Made by a program: the position numbers and the translations under genes
In this document: positions 17,027 to 26,020 of the stretch, in pieces
Layout: every line of letters begins with the position of its first letter
How positions within the stretch are numbered: the stretch's first letter is position 1
Origin: Oceanimonas sp. GK1
GTDB lineage: Bacteria; Pseudomonadota; Gammaproteobacteria; Enterobacterales; Aeromonadaceae
DNA length: 64,000 bases
Reading direction: 5' to 3'
NCBI RefSeq assembly: GCF_000243075.1
Contig: NC_016745.1
Span: 1,443,001 to 1,507,000 of the forward strand
Notes under the pieces: model-generated
Seen by the model: only the letters and a program-made list of their open reading frames with translations
Told to the model about the DNA's origin: nothing
The model's database searches: none

Positions 17027-18904
17027 TCAGTGTCGGTAGAGACTCTGGACCAGCTGCTCCAGGGCGTGGTGATCCTCGTCTGCGGTCAGACAAAAACCGC
17101 TGACCCCGGCGGCATTGAGTGCTTCGCCCAGACGGGGCAGGGCAGCGGCGTCGCCGCTCAGCCGGCTCACCAGGGGCAGGTGGGTCTGGCTGCTCAGCGC
17201 GAGCAGGCGCGTCAGGGGCAGGGCCTGGGTGTCCAGCAGCGCCAGTTGCTGGTTGCCCTGCTGCAGAATGTGCTGGGCCAGGCTCAGGCTTTGCTCGGGC
17301 TCGCCGGCCAGCTCCAGCAGCAGCGGTCGGGTGCAGCGGCCGGCGGCATTCACCAGCTCTTCATTGCCGGCGGCATCGGCGCCCAGCAGCAGCAGATCCA
17401 CCGATTCGGCGGCTCGCTGCACCTGCTCGACACTGCTCACCCGAGTCATGGCGGCCAGATCAAAGCGGGCGGCGGTGGCGCGCAGCTGCTGCAGCCGTGC
17501 CAGTCCCTGCTCCATGTTCACGCCGGTAAAGCAGTCCAGTGCCAGCACCTGGCCTCCCTGCTCCTTAATGCTGCGGGCCAGTTCACACCGCCGGGCTTCG
17601 CTGGGCCAGGCCGTCAGCTCGGCAATCAGCAGCGGCTCCTCGCCACCCAGGGTGAAGGGACCTACCTGCACCCGGGTGTTGTCCGCCTTGTAATGGCGGC
17701 TGTAGCGCACCGGCTCGGCCCGCTCAGCGGGCTGGGCCTGGTTCAGCAGCCGCGGCGGAATGCGGGTGGGTGCCACCTCGGCGCTGGGGTAGCAGCCCAG
17801 CACCTTGATAAAGCGGGTAATGCGGCCGAGCTCCTTCATGGCGCTTTGCATGGCGTCGCTGTTGACGTTGGCGGCCACGTCCACGTAGAACATCTCTTCC
17901 CAGGGGTTGCCGATAATGGGGCGTGACTCCAGCTTGGTCATGGTGATGCCATGATTGCGCAGCACCAGCAGGGCTTCCACCAGGGCACCGCTCTGCTGAC
18001 CGGTCGACATGATAAAGCTGGTCTTGGCGGGGATCTGCTCCGCCACCTCGATGGGCTTGCGCGCCACCACGATAAAACGGGTCATGTTCTGCTTCTGGTT
18101 GGCCAGGCCTTCCACCAGCGGCTTGAGGCCGTGCAGCTCACCGCCGTCGGTGCTGCCGAGCGCCGCCACGTCGGGCCGCTTGAGCTTGGCCACCTGCTCC
18201 ATGGCGTTGGAGGACGCGGCGCAGAACTTCAGCTCCAGCTCGCCCAGGCGGCTCAGGTACTGGGAGCACTGCTGGTAGGGCTGGGAGTGAGTGTAGAGGG
18301 TTTTGATTTGTTCCACTGTGGTATCGGTGGCCACCAGCAGGCAGTGTTCAATGGGCTGGGTCAGCTCGCCGACGATGGACAGGCTGGTGTGCTGCATCAG
18401 ATCGAACACATCGTTGATGGAGCCGGAGCTGGTGTTTTCAATGGGCAGAATACCGTACTGGGCCTGGCCCGACTCCACGGTCTCAAAGATCTGCTGAAAG
18501 GTCTCGCAGTTGTGCTCCACCAAGGGCGCCTGAAAGCGGGACAGGTATTTGCGTGCCGCCATGTTGGAGTAGGATCCCTTGAGCCCGAGAAAGGCCACGC
18601 TGATGGCGGGTACTTGATCCTGGGGATTGAGCAAATCCTGCAGCAGGGCCTGCTGGGACAGCACCGAATCCTCAATAATGGTGTGAAAGATGCGGGTGAC
18701 AAAATGGGCATCCAGACCGAGCTGGCGGCCCTGATTAACCAGCTCCACCAGCAGCGCCTGCTCCCGCTCCTGATCGCGAATGGGACGCGGGGTTTCCAGT
18801 TTGGAGCGGGCCACGTCCAGGCTCAGGGCCTTACGCTGGGCCAGCAGGCCGAGCAGCTCCTGGTCCAGGCGGGTGATCTTGCTTCTTATCTCGTCCAGGT
18901 TCAT
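17027..18904 (-). CDS. pheA: Chorismate mutase/prephenate dehydratase with extra C-terminal DAHP-synthase-like domain
   Basis: PheA converts chorismate to prephenate and then phenylpyruvate. Domains in order: AroQ chorismate mutase (1-90, MNLDEIRSKITRLDQ, Arg/Lys residues intact); prephenate dehydratase (103-283, with NTSSGSIND and the MTRFIVV motif); ACT regulatory domain (296-375, GALVEALLVLRNHG and ESRP). The E. coli protein ends near residue 386; this one runs to 625. Residues 411-625 follow the order of a type I-beta DAHP synthase barrel, but its metal and substrate residues are replaced (for instance AGPCS by AELTA, DPSH by RLSG). The start at 18904 is set by conservation; upstream lie the attenuator and pheL. 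Confidence 0.95.
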   Translation of the reverse strand: MNLDEIRSKITRLDQELLGLLAQRKALSLDVARSKLETPRPIRDQEREQALLVELVNQGRQLGLDAHFVTRIFHTIIEDSVLSQQALLQDLLNPQDQVPAISVAFLGLKGSYSNMAARKYLSRFQAPLVEHNCETFQQIFETVESGQAQYGILPIENTSSGSINDVFDLMQHTSLSIVGELTQPIEHCLLVATDTTVEQIKTLYTHSQPYQQCSQYLSRLGELELKFCAASSNAMEQVAKLKRPDVAALGSTDGGELHGLKPLVEGLANQKQNMTRFIVVARKPIEVAEQIPAKTSFIMSTGQQSGALVEALLVLRNHGITMTKLESRPIIGNPWEEMFYVDVAANVNSDAMQSAMKELGRITRFIKVLGCYPSAEVAPTRIPPRLLNQAQPAERAEPVRYSRHYKADNTRVQVGPFTLGGEEPLLIAELTAWPSEARRCELARSIKEQGGQVLALDCFTGVNMEQGLARLQQLRATAARFDLAAMTRVSSVEQVQRAAESVDLLLLGADAAGNEELVNAAGRCTRPLLLELAGEPEQSLSLAQHILQQGNQQLALLDTQALPLTRLLALSSQTHLPLVSRLSGDAAALPRLGEALNAAGVSGFCLTADEDHHALEQLVQSLYRH

Positions 18905-18941
18905 GAATAGGGCTTCCTTCCTCGCCAGACTGCGCGTAAAT

Positions 18942-18965
18942 AAAAAAAGCCTCCCGGTGGGAGGC
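18942..18965 (-). terminator. pheA attenuator (rho-independent terminator in the leader)
   Basis: On the minus strand the stem GCCTCCC/GGGAGGC with loop ACC is followed by seven T, 38 bases before the pheA start. Another GGGAGGC at 19004-19010, just after the pheL stop, can pair with the first arm GCCTCCC of this stem, giving the competing antiterminator. This is the layout of Phe-codon-controlled attenuation. Confidence 0.9.
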
Positions 18966-19013
18966 TTGGCTGTTCGTCTTTCGCTTGTTTCTCGTAAGAC
19001 CTTGCCTCCCGGG

Positions 19014-19058
19014 TCAGGATGCAAAAAAGAAGCGAAAGAAAAACAGGTGCACGGACAT
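19014..19058 (-). CDS. pheL: pheA leader peptide
   Basis: A 14-codon frame encodes MSVHLFFFRFFFAS and stops. Six of 14 residues are Phe in two triplets, which marks it as the ribosome-stalling leader of the phe operon. When charged tRNA-Phe is scarce the ribosome stalls on the Phe codons, the antiterminator (19004-19010 with 18959-18965) forms and pheA is transcribed; otherwise the attenuator at 18942-18965 folds. It lies between raiA and pheA exactly as in E. coli. Confidence 0.93.
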   Translation of the reverse strand: MSVHLFFFRFFFAS

Positions 19059-19089
19059 ACTTCAGGACTCTTGATTAACGCAACCCATA

Positions 19090-19118
19090 GAAATACTGAA
19101 AAGCGGCGGAGCTGGCAA
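19090..19118 (-). promoter_or_regulatory. Candidate sigma-70 promoter for pheL-pheA
   Basis: On the minus strand TTGCCA (-35, 19113-19118) and TATTTC (-10, 19090-19095) are 17 bases apart, about 30 bases upstream of the pheL ATG. The -10 is a weak match, so the exact box is uncertain. Confidence 0.5.
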
Positions 19119-19151
19119 GCCTTTTCCCGGTTTTTTGTCCCATTGATACCA

Positions 19152-19175
19152 AAAAGCGGCGAAACCGCCGCTTTT
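19152..19175. terminator. Terminator of raiA
   Basis: A 10-bp stem AAAAGCGGCG/CGCCGCTTTT with loop AAAC lies 24 bases downstream of the raiA stop (minus strand), with A/T runs on both sides. Confidence 0.88.
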
Positions 19176-19199
19176 AAGCCATGAGGAGGGCAGGGGGGA

Positions 19200-19526
19200 T
19201 TACTCTTCTTCTTCCACCGCCGGCTGAACGGCCTGGGTGCGCTGGGCCAGGGGCTTTTCTGCGTAGCGGGTCAGCTGACGCTCTAGCTTGTGGCCCAGCT
19301 CATTGATGGCGGCATACAGGTTTTCATCTTCAGCCTGGGCAAACAAGGTCTCACCGGGCAGGCCGGCACTGGCTTCCACCTGGTAGTTCAGGCCTTCCTT
19401 CTGGATCACCACATGGGGGTTAATGAGCGCAATCTGGCGCCGGTCGAGCTTCTCGAAGCGACTTTCAATCCGTTCACGAATGGCGGGAGTGATGTCGATA
19501 ACATGGCTGGTAATGGCAACGGACAT
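19200..19526 (-). CDS. raiA: Ribosome-associated inhibitor A (HPF/RaiA family)
   Basis: A short (108 residues) ribosome hibernation/stress factor that binds the 30S subunit in the decoding channel. The sequence MSVAITSHVIDITPAIRERIE, LINPHVVIQKEG, YAAINELGHKLERQL and an acidic tail EEEE match E. coli RaiA (YfiA) rather than the tail-less short HPF. It lies upstream of pheL-pheA in the same direction, as in E. coli. Confidence 0.93.
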   Translation of the reverse strand: MSVAITSHVIDITPAIRERIESRFEKLDRRQIALINPHVVIQKEGLNYQVEASAGLPGETLFAQAEDENLYAAINELGHKLERQLTRYAEKPLAQRTQAVQPAVEEEE

Positions 19527-19786
19527 AAAAGACCCCCTGGTTACTGTCTGATTTTCTGCGTCTGATTGACGGTTTCAGATTACCCCCTTTGCAAATTCCT
19601 GTCGTGAGCTGGATCAAGTAACGATGGCAAGGGCAGGAGGAAGGCGATAATTGTGATCACGGCTGAATTTCGGTGCTTAACGACTCCACTTGTCCTGTAC
19701 ATCAAAAGAATTTTCCGTCTGCCATTGGCAGCCCTGTCGCCATTTCTTACGATAGCCTTAATTATATCGTTGCGGGAGAGATCAGC

Positions 19787-21694
19787 GTGTTCAAACGGCT
19801 AGGGGTGGGAGTGTTGTTACTGAGTCTGGGGCTGGCGGCCCAGGCATCGCCGCAGCGGGAGCAGTACCGCCAGGCAGAGCAGGCCCTGGCCCAGGGCAAA
19901 ACCGGTGAATACCGCCAGTTGCGGCAAGGGCTCGACGGCTATCCGCTGGTTCCCTATCTGGACTACCGCTACCTGGCCGACCGGCTGAAAGACATCGGTA
20001 CCGGCGATGTCCGTGGCTTTATGTCCCGTTATTCCGACTCCCTGCTGGCCGACCGGCTGGAGCGACAGTACCTGTTTCGCCTGGCCCGGGAGCAGCGCTG
20101 GCAGGAGTTTCTCGCCCTTTACCCCGAGCTGCCCAACAGCATTGAGCTGCAATGCGCCCATTACCGGGCCAAATGGGCCACCGGCGACCTGGCCGAAGCG
20201 ATGAAAGGCGCCGAGCGGCTGTGGCGTTATGGCGGCTCCCGGCCCGATGCTTGCGATCCCCTGTTTGATACCTGGAAGGCGCGGGGCGGCCTGAACGATG
20301 AGCAGGTATGGCAGCGTATGCTGCTGGCCTACGAGTCCGGCCAGAGCAGCCTGCTCACGTATCTGTCCGGTTTGCTGGGCGGCTCCGCCCGGGCCAGTGG
20401 CGAGCTGCTGCTGGCCCTGGATCGCAATCCCGCCCTGCTCGCCGACAGCGAGCGCTTCGGCTCCTCCAACCCCCGCCATCAGGCGGCCATGGCGGTAGCG
20501 CTGGCGCGGCTGGCGGACCGGGATCCGGGCCTTGCCATGACCCTTTATCCGCGCTACCAGCGTGCCCCCGGGCTGACCTCACTGCAGGTGGCCGAGGTGG
20601 AGCGCAGCCTGGCCCGGCGGCTGATGTACAACCGCACTCACGAATACCGCAGCTGGCTCGACCAGCGTCTGCCCGAGATCGGCAGCGACGCCCTGTTCGA
20701 GCTGCGGGCCCGGCTGGCCATCTGGGAGCAGGACTGGCGTCATCTGGTGGACTGGATAGACCGGCTGCCGGCGGATGAACAAAACAGCAGCCGCTGGCAA
20801 TACTGGCGGGGCCGGGCACTGGCCAGCCAGGGCAAGGCGAAGGAGGCGGATGCGGCCTGGGCCAAGGCCGCATCCGAGCGGGATTATTACGGCTTTCTGG
20901 CGGCCCAGCGCAGTCAGCGACCCTATGCACTCAACCGGGCTGCACCGCCCGCAGCGCCCGACTGGCAGCAGGCGGTCGAGCGCTGGCCGGCGCTGGCCCG
21001 GGTAGCGGAATGGCTGGCGCTGGGCAACAAGGCGGCGGCCCGCAGCGAGTGGTATCACCTGCTGGGCCGGGTGAGTGAAGCCGATCAGCTGGCCCTGGGC
21101 GCCCTGGCCTTGAAGCGGGGCTGGCATGACAAGTCGATCCTGGCCAGCATTCAAGCCCGGGCCTGGGATCAGCTGGAGCTGCGTTTTCCCGTGGTGTATC
21201 GGGATGTGTTTCGTGGCCAGGCCAACAAACTGGATCTGAACGAATCCACACTGTTTGCCATCGCCCGTCAGGAGAGCGCGTTTTACGAGCAGGCCCGCTC
21301 GCCGGTGGGCGCCGCTGGCCTGATGCAGCTGATGCCGGCCACCGCCCGGGAAACCGCGCGCAAGCATAGCATCAGCGATTATCGCAGGGCCACCGACGTA
21401 TACCGCCCGGAGGTCAATGTGCAGCTGGGATCCAGTTACTTCAAGGAGCTGCTACAGCGTTACCAGGGCAACCGTATTCCGGCCATTGCCGCCTACAATG
21501 CCGGTCCTGGCCGTATCAACCGCTGGCTGGAACAAAGCGCCAGCCGCCCACTGGACGTGTGGGTGGAAAACATTCCCTATCGTGAAACTCGGGGCTATGT
21601 GCAGAACGTGCTGGCATATTCGGTGATTTACCAGGATATGCTGGGTCAGGAAAAGACCTTCATCACCTCTCGGGAGCTGGACTATGTCTACTGA
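19787..21694 (+). CDS. slt: Soluble lytic murein transglycosylase Slt70
   Basis: Periplasmic enzyme that cleaves the MurNAc-GlcNAc bond to form 1,6-anhydro ends. The 635-residue product has a signal peptide (MFKRLGVGVLLLSLGLAAQA), the long alpha-helical superhelix (U and L domains, ~30-450) and a C-terminal SLT domain with ARQESAFYEQARSPVGAAGLMQLMPATA, in which the Glu of RQES is catalytic, and later AAYNAGPGRINRWL. I chose the GTG at 19787 because it gives the signal peptide directly and GGGAGAG precedes it; the open frame continues 38 codons upstream without support. It overlaps the next gene by 11 bases. Confidence 0.94.
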   Translation: MFKRLGVGVLLLSLGLAAQASPQREQYRQAEQALAQGKTGEYRQLRQGLDGYPLVPYLDYRYLADRLKDIGTGDVRGFMSRYSDSLLADRLERQYLFRLAREQRWQEFLALYPELPNSIELQCAHYRAKWATGDLAEAMKGAERLWRYGGSRPDACDPLFDTWKARGGLNDEQVWQRMLLAYESGQSSLLTYLSGLLGGSARASGELLLALDRNPALLADSERFGSSNPRHQAAMAVALARLADRDPGLAMTLYPRYQRAPGLTSLQVAEVERSLARRLMYNRTHEYRSWLDQRLPEIGSDALFELRARLAIWEQDWRHLVDWIDRLPADEQNSSRWQYWRGRALASQGKAKEADAAWAKAASERDYYGFLAAQRSQRPYALNRAAPPAAPDWQQAVERWPALARVAEWLALGNKAAARSEWYHLLGRVSEADQLALGALALKRGWHDKSILASIQARAWDQLELRFPVVYRDVFRGQANKLDLNESTLFAIARQESAFYEQARSPVGAAGLMQLMPATARETARKHSISDYRRATDVYRPEVNVQLGSSYFKELLQRYQGNRIPAIAAYNAGPGRINRWLEQSASRPLDVWVENIPYRETRGYVQNVLAYSVIYQDMLGQEKTFITSRELDYVY

Positions 21695-22496
21695 GCGCAG
21701 CCTGGCCATACTCGGGCTGGGCTGGCTGGGCGAGCCGCTCGGGCATACCCTGCTTGAGCAGGGCTGGCGCGTAAGCGGGACCAGCCGTGATGCCGGCAAG
21801 GCGGCCCGGCTGACCGCAGCCGGCATCCACACCCAGGTGTGGGATTTCGACGCGCCCTTGCCCCTGCACTGGCCCGAACGGCTGCGTGCCCACACCCTGT
21901 TGCTGTGTGTGCCGCCGGGTAAGCTGATCGATTACCCGGACATCCTGGGCCGGCTGGCCCGGCTGGCGGTAGCCGGGGGCGTTCAGCGGGTGATCTTTAC
22001 CAGTGCTACCTCGGTTTACGCCGGGGTGGGAGTCAAGACCGAGGCGGATGCGGCGCCCGATGGCCCCCGGGGAGCGCGCATGCTGGCGGCCGAACGGGCG
22101 GTGCAGGCTTGCGGCGCCGGGCGGGTGCTGATATTGCGGCTGTCGGGGCTGGTGGGCGGCAACCGGGAGCCGGGCCGGTTTCTTTCGGGAAAACGCTTTG
22201 ATGGCGGCGATGAGCCGGTCAATCTGGTGGCGCTGGAGGATCTGCTGCGTATGATCCCCGCCATCCTTGGGCGCAACGACTGGCCCGCCGTGCTGAACAT
22301 CAGCGCCCCCCATCACCCCAGTCGGTGCGATTTTTACAGTGAGGCGGCCCGGCTGCAGGGGCTGCCTCCGCCGGAATTTGGCGGTGGCGGCGCGGGCAAA
22401 ATCATCGACGGCAGTGCCTTGTGTCGCTGGCTGAACATGGATTACGCAGTCACTGACTGGTTCGACTGGCTGGCGGCCCGCCGGCCTGAGCGGTGA
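21684..22496 (+). CDS. NAD(P)-binding SDR-like protein, YeeZ family
   Basis: A 270-residue extended-SDR relative. The N terminus LAILGLGWLGEPLG is a Rossmann dinucleotide-binding glycine motif (GxGxxG), and RVIFTSATSVYAG supplies the Ser/Thr-SVY element, though the usual YxxxK of active SDRs is not evident. Its start overlaps the end of slt by 11 bases, so the two are likely co-transcribed. E. coli YeeZ has no established reaction, so none is assigned. Confidence 0.78.
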   Translation: MSTERSLAILGLGWLGEPLGHTLLEQGWRVSGTSRDAGKAARLTAAGIHTQVWDFDAPLPLHWPERLRAHTLLLCVPPGKLIDYPDILGRLARLAVAGGVQRVIFTSATSVYAGVGVKTEADAAPDGPRGARMLAAERAVQACGAGRVLILRLSGLVGGNREPGRFLSGKRFDGGDEPVNLVALEDLLRMIPAILGRNDWPAVLNISAPHHPSRCDFYSEAARLQGLPPPEFGGGGAGKIIDGSALCRWLNMDYAVTDWFDWLAARRPER

Positions 22497-22558
22497 TTGC
22501 GGGGGCAAACAAGGCGGACTATGATGCCCGCTTTCAGTTCGACACAAGAGTATGAAAC

Positions 22559-22972
22559 ATGAGCGAATCACAAAATCCCCGGGGTGATCTGCTGCTGCGC
22601 ACCATGGCCATGCCGGCCGATACCAATGCCAATGGCGATATTTTCGGCGGCTGGATCATGTCGCAGATGGATCTGGGCGGCAGCCTGCTAGCCAATGAAA
22701 TCGCCCTTGGCCGGGTGTGTACCGTGGCGGTGGATAAAATGGTGTTCGCCCGTCCGGTGCAGGTGGGGGATGTCATTTGCTGCTACGGCGAGCTGGTCAG
22801 GGTGGGCCGAAGCTCCATTACCATCAAGGTGGAAGTCTGGGTCAAGCCGGTACTAACGCCGGAAAGCGGGCCGCGCTACCCGGTGGCTGGTGCCGAGTTT
22901 GTGTACGTGGCCATCGACGCCAATGGCCGCCCCCGGGCGGTGGCCGGGCGCGATAAGGCAACGGGGCAATAA
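22559..22972 (+). CDS. yciA: Acyl-CoA thioesterase YciA
   Basis: A 137-residue hotdog-fold thioesterase that hydrolyses a wide range of acyl-CoAs. RTMAMPADTNANGDIFGGWIMSQMD contains the NANGDIFGG active-site helix with the catalytic Asp, and FARPVQVGDVICCYGEL is typical of the family. It stands alone, 62 bases after the YeeZ-like gene, and is closed by the terminator at 22992-23018. Confidence 0.93.
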   Translation: MSESQNPRGDLLLRTMAMPADTNANGDIFGGWIMSQMDLGGSLLANEIALGRVCTVAVDKMVFARPVQVGDVICCYGELVRVGRSSITIKVEVWVKPVLTPESGPRYPVAGAEFVYVAIDANGRPRAVAGRDKATGQ

Positions 22973-22991
22973 AAAACAAAAATAAAAAACA

Positions 22992-23018
22992 AAAAGGGAG
23001 CCGAAAAGGCTCCCTTTT
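22992..23018. terminator. Bidirectional terminator between yciA and mltD
   Basis: Stem AAAAGGGAGCC/GGCTCCCTTTT (11 bp) with a 5-base loop. It sits between convergent yciA and mltD, ending 20 bases from the mltD stop, and has T-runs for both directions. Confidence 0.92.
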
Positions 23019-23037
23019 GCATGGAACGTTCACGACA

Positions 23038-24420
23038 TCAGCCGGAATTGGCGGCCACGATCAGCTGCTGACCGGCGCGCAGCATGTGCTGGTTGCTAAG
23101 CCGGTTCCAGCGCAGCAGATCGGCGATGCTGACGCTGAAACGGCTGGCGATCACCGACAGCGAATCGCCGGCCTGCACCTGGTAGGTGCTGCTTTCCGTG
23201 CTGGTATGGGCCGGTGCCGGTGCGGCGGAAGCGGGCACCAGCAGGGTCTGACCAATGCGAATGGTGTTGCCGCTCAGGTTGTTGGCCTGCCTCAGGGCGG
23301 TAATATGAGTGCCGTAACGGCGGGCGATCACGCCCAGGCTGTCGCCGCCCTTGACCCGGTAGCGCTGGTACTGTTGGCGCTCTGCCGCAGGCAGGTCTGC
23401 CATGGCCAGTTCAAAGCTTTCGGCGTGACGCACCGGCACCAGGATCTGGGTATCGATCTGCGGCGAGGTGGTGGTGTGCTTGAACGCCGGGTTCAGCTCC
23501 TTGAGCTGACTGCGGCTGACCCCGGCCAGATCGGCGGCCATGTTCAGATCCACCTGACCTTCCACCGCCACCGCCGTCACCTGGGGGCGGTTCGGCAGCG
23601 CGGGCACGTCCATGCCGTAATGATCGGGCTGCTTGAGAATGTCGGCCAGGGCCATCAGTTTGGGCACATAGTTCTGGGTTTCCTTGGGCAGCGACAATGA
23701 CCAGTAGTCGGTCGGCTTGCCGTGGCGACGGTTGGCGCGAATGGCGCGCTGCACCCGGCCTTCCCCCGAGTTGTAGGCGGCCAGAGCGTGAGTCCAGTTG
23801 CCATCAAAGAACTTGTGCAGGTACTCCAGGTAGTCGAGGGCTGCCCGGGTCGAGGCCATGATGTCGTAACGGCCGTCGTACCAGCTGTCGTAATGCAGGC
23901 CAAAGTTCTTGCCGGTGCTCTGCAGCATCTGCCACAGGCCGGCGGCATGGCCGTGGGAATAGGCCTTGGGATCAAAGGTACTCTCTACCACCGGCAGCAG
24001 GGCCAGCTCCATCGGCATGTCCCGCTTTTCTATCTCTTCCTTGATGAGATAGAGAAACGGTCTGGCCCGTTCGGAGACGGCCTGCATATAGCCCGGCTGT
24101 TTCAGGTACCACTTGCGCTGGGCCACCACCCGAGGGTGGTCGGCAGGAATATCCAGCGTCATGTCGTCGGCGATGGCCTGCCACAGATCCTGCTGGCGGG
24201 CTTCGCCCCGGTGCGCTTGCGGGCCTTCATCGGAAGAATGACGGCTGTCGCGACCGGCAGCCTTGAGCGCGGTGTAGTTGCCTGATTTGGGGTACAGCGG
24301 CCGGCTGTTTTGCTCTTCGGTGCGGTTCTGGTGACCATGGGTCTGGCGCGCCGAATCGGTCGATACCGCCTGGCAGCCAGCCAGGAGCAAGGCACCGGAT
24401 AAAATGCAAAGTCTTATCAT
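23038..24420 (-). CDS. mltD: Membrane-bound lytic murein transglycosylase D with LysM repeats
   Basis: A 460-residue lipoprotein: signal peptide with lipobox LLAGC (Cys16), an SLT-type catalytic domain (~100-290) with ELALLPVVESTFDPKAYSHGHAAGLWQ (catalytic Glu in VES) and AAYNSGEGRVQRAI, then two clear C-terminal LysM domains (about 355-400 and 412-458), each opening with YxVxxGDSLxVIAxR. It cleaves peptidoglycan at the outer membrane inner face. Position next to gloB is as in E. coli. Confidence 0.95.
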   Translation of the reverse strand: MIRLCILSGALLLAGCQAVSTDSARQTHGHQNRTEEQNSRPLYPKSGNYTALKAAGRDSRHSSDEGPQAHRGEARQQDLWQAIADDMTLDIPADHPRVVAQRKWYLKQPGYMQAVSERARPFLYLIKEEIEKRDMPMELALLPVVESTFDPKAYSHGHAAGLWQMLQSTGKNFGLHYDSWYDGRYDIMASTRAALDYLEYLHKFFDGNWTHALAAYNSGEGRVQRAIRANRRHGKPTDYWSLSLPKETQNYVPKLMALADILKQPDHYGMDVPALPNRPQVTAVAVEGQVDLNMAADLAGVSRSQLKELNPAFKHTTTSPQIDTQILVPVRHAESFELAMADLPAAERQQYQRYRVKGGDSLGVIARRYGTHITALRQANNLSGNTIRIGQTLLVPASAAPAPAHTSTESSTYQVQAGDSLSVIASRFSVSIADLLRWNRLSNQHMLRAGQQLIVAANSG

Positions 24421-24483
24421 CGTGTCTGCTTCTCAAAAAAACGGCGGCCAGTGTATGCTTTGTGAGCAACTTAATCAAGTTCG

Positions 24484-25251
24484 TTAAAAATGGTCCTTCC
24501 AGCGCCGAAGTGCAGCGAACACCTCGTGCTCTTCATTTAACTCCCTCATTGCCTGCTGCTCGGCGGCGGCCCGGACGGCCGGCTCGGCGGTTCTCAGAAA
24601 GACGTTGACGGCCTTTTCACGGCCCAGGGTGGAGGGCAGGGTGGGTACGTCTTGCTGGCGCAATTTGGCCACCTCCTTCATGTAATTCAGCAGCGCCGGG
24701 TTGTCGGGCTCCACCGCATGGCAAAAGGCCAGATTGGATTGGGTGTATTCGTGGGCGCAATACACTTGAGTGTCGTCGGGCAGGGCGGCCAGCCGGGCAA
24801 GCGACTGGTGCATCTGCTCGGGGGTGCCTTCAAACAGCCGGCCGCAGCCGCCTGAAAACAGGGTGTCGCCGCAAAACAGCAGGCGATTGCCGTAATAGGC
24901 GATGTGACCGCGGGTGTGGCCTGGCACGGACAGAACGCGCAGCTCCAGGCCCAGCGCCGGCAGCGCCACCGGATCGCCGTCGTGCAGGGCAATGGCGCCG
25001 GGGGCGGGCAGCCGCTCGTCGGCCGGTGCGTAGAGGGCGGCATCGGGCCAGTCGGCCAGCAGCGCCGGCACGCCGCCGGTGTGATCCTGATGATGATGGG
25101 TAATCAGGATGGCCACCAGCTCAAGGCCGCGCTCGGCAAGCAGGGCCTGGACCGGGGCGGCGTCGCCCGGATCGACCACGGCGGCCTGGCGGCCATTGCC
25201 AATCAGCCAGATATAGTTATCGTTAAAGGCACGAATCGAAATCACGTTCAT
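24484..25251 (-). CDS. gloB: Hydroxyacylglutathione hydrolase (glyoxalase II)
   Basis: Hydrolyses S-D-lactoylglutathione to D-lactate and glutathione, the second step of methylglyoxal detoxification. The 255-residue metallo-beta-lactamase-fold protein starts MNVISIRAFNDNYIWLI and has the binuclear metal motif THHHQDHTGG, then PGHTRGHI, FCGDTLFSGGCGRLFEG and AHEYT. I set the start at the conserved MNVI; about 100 further upstream in-frame codons overlap yafS antisense. It is divergent from yafS. Confidence 0.96.
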   Translation of the reverse strand: MNVISIRAFNDNYIWLIGNGRQAAVVDPGDAAPVQALLAERGLELVAILITHHHQDHTGGVPALLADWPDAALYAPADERLPAPGAIALHDGDPVALPALGLELRVLSVPGHTRGHIAYYGNRLLFCGDTLFSGGCGRLFEGTPEQMHQSLARLAALPDDTQVYCAHEYTQSNLAFCHAVEPDNPALLNYMKEVAKLRQQDVPTLPSTLGREKAVNVFLRTAEPAVRAAAEQQAMRELNEEHEVFAALRRWKDHF

Positions 25252-25303
25252 CGTTGAGTGCATCCTTGGCATGAGCAGAATGCCAAAGCTTACCAGAGGG
25301 ATC

Positions 25304-26020
25304 ATGAACACAGCCAGCAAGATGCCGCCGCCAGCGCCCGAGCGCTGGGACTGTCTGCCCAGGGGCAACCATATTGCCGCGCAGTTGCAGCAGCGCCTGG
25401 ACGCCTGGGCACCGGGCCTGTTCGGCTTTACTCTGCTCAAGGTGGACGCCCTGAGTGCGGCGTTGTCCCTGGATGGCAGCCGGTTGCGCCAGGGCGTGGT
25501 CATGGCCCAGCGGGAGCAGGAAGGCATGGACCTGCTCGGCGATGCCACCGCCATGCCCTTCGCGCCGGGCAGCCTCGACGCCTGCCTGTTGGCCCATGTG
25601 CTCGATTACAGCGAGCACCCTCACGCCATTTTGCGGGAAACCGAAGCTGTGCTGCGGGATGACGGCTGGCTGGTGCTGACTGGCTTTAACCCCTACGGCA
25701 GCGCCGGCTGGGCCAGTTTGCTGCCGGGCTGGCGCACGGGCTTGCCCGGCTGGCGCCGCATGCTGGCACCGGCCCGGGTGGAAGACTGGCTGAAACTGCT
25801 GGGATTTGAAGTGATTGAGCGGGATTACATCGGTTTTACCAACCTGATGCCCTGGCTGGATCGCTGGCAGCGCCAGCGCTGCCCTCATTTTTGTCCGTCA
25901 CCGGCGGCGGTCTATATCATGCTGGCGCGCAAGCGGCGCTTTCCGCTGACACCGGTGCGCGAGCGCCAGCGGGTGACGGCCCCGGCGGCCCGGCCGGAAA
26001 TGGCCCGTCAGCGGGAGTAG
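25304..26020 (+). CDS. yafS: SAM-dependent methyltransferase YafS family
   Basis: A 238-residue class I methyltransferase-like protein. Core elements include [27 protein letters not shown] (motif II/III region) and [29 protein letters not shown] motif near residue 110-130. The early glycine motif I is degenerate ([11 protein letters not shown]), so SAM binding is likely but not certain. E. coli yafS lies in the same gloB-yafS-rnhA-dnaQ order; its substrate is unknown. ATG 25304 follows AGAGGG; an in-frame start 11 codons earlier (25271) is possible. Its last 13 bases overlap the end of convergent rnhA. Confidence 0.82.
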   Translation: MNTASKMPPPAPERWDCLPRGNHIAAQLQQRLDAWAPGLFGFTLLKVDALSAALSLDGSRLRQGVVMAQREQEGMDLLGDATAMPFAPGSLDACLLAHVLDYSEHPHAILRETEAVLRDDGWLVLTGFNPYGSAGWASLLPGWRTGLPGWRRMLAPARVEDWLKLLGFEVIERDYIGFTNLMPWLDRWQRQRCPHFCPSPAAVYIMLARKRRFPLTPVRERQRVTAPAARPEMARQRE

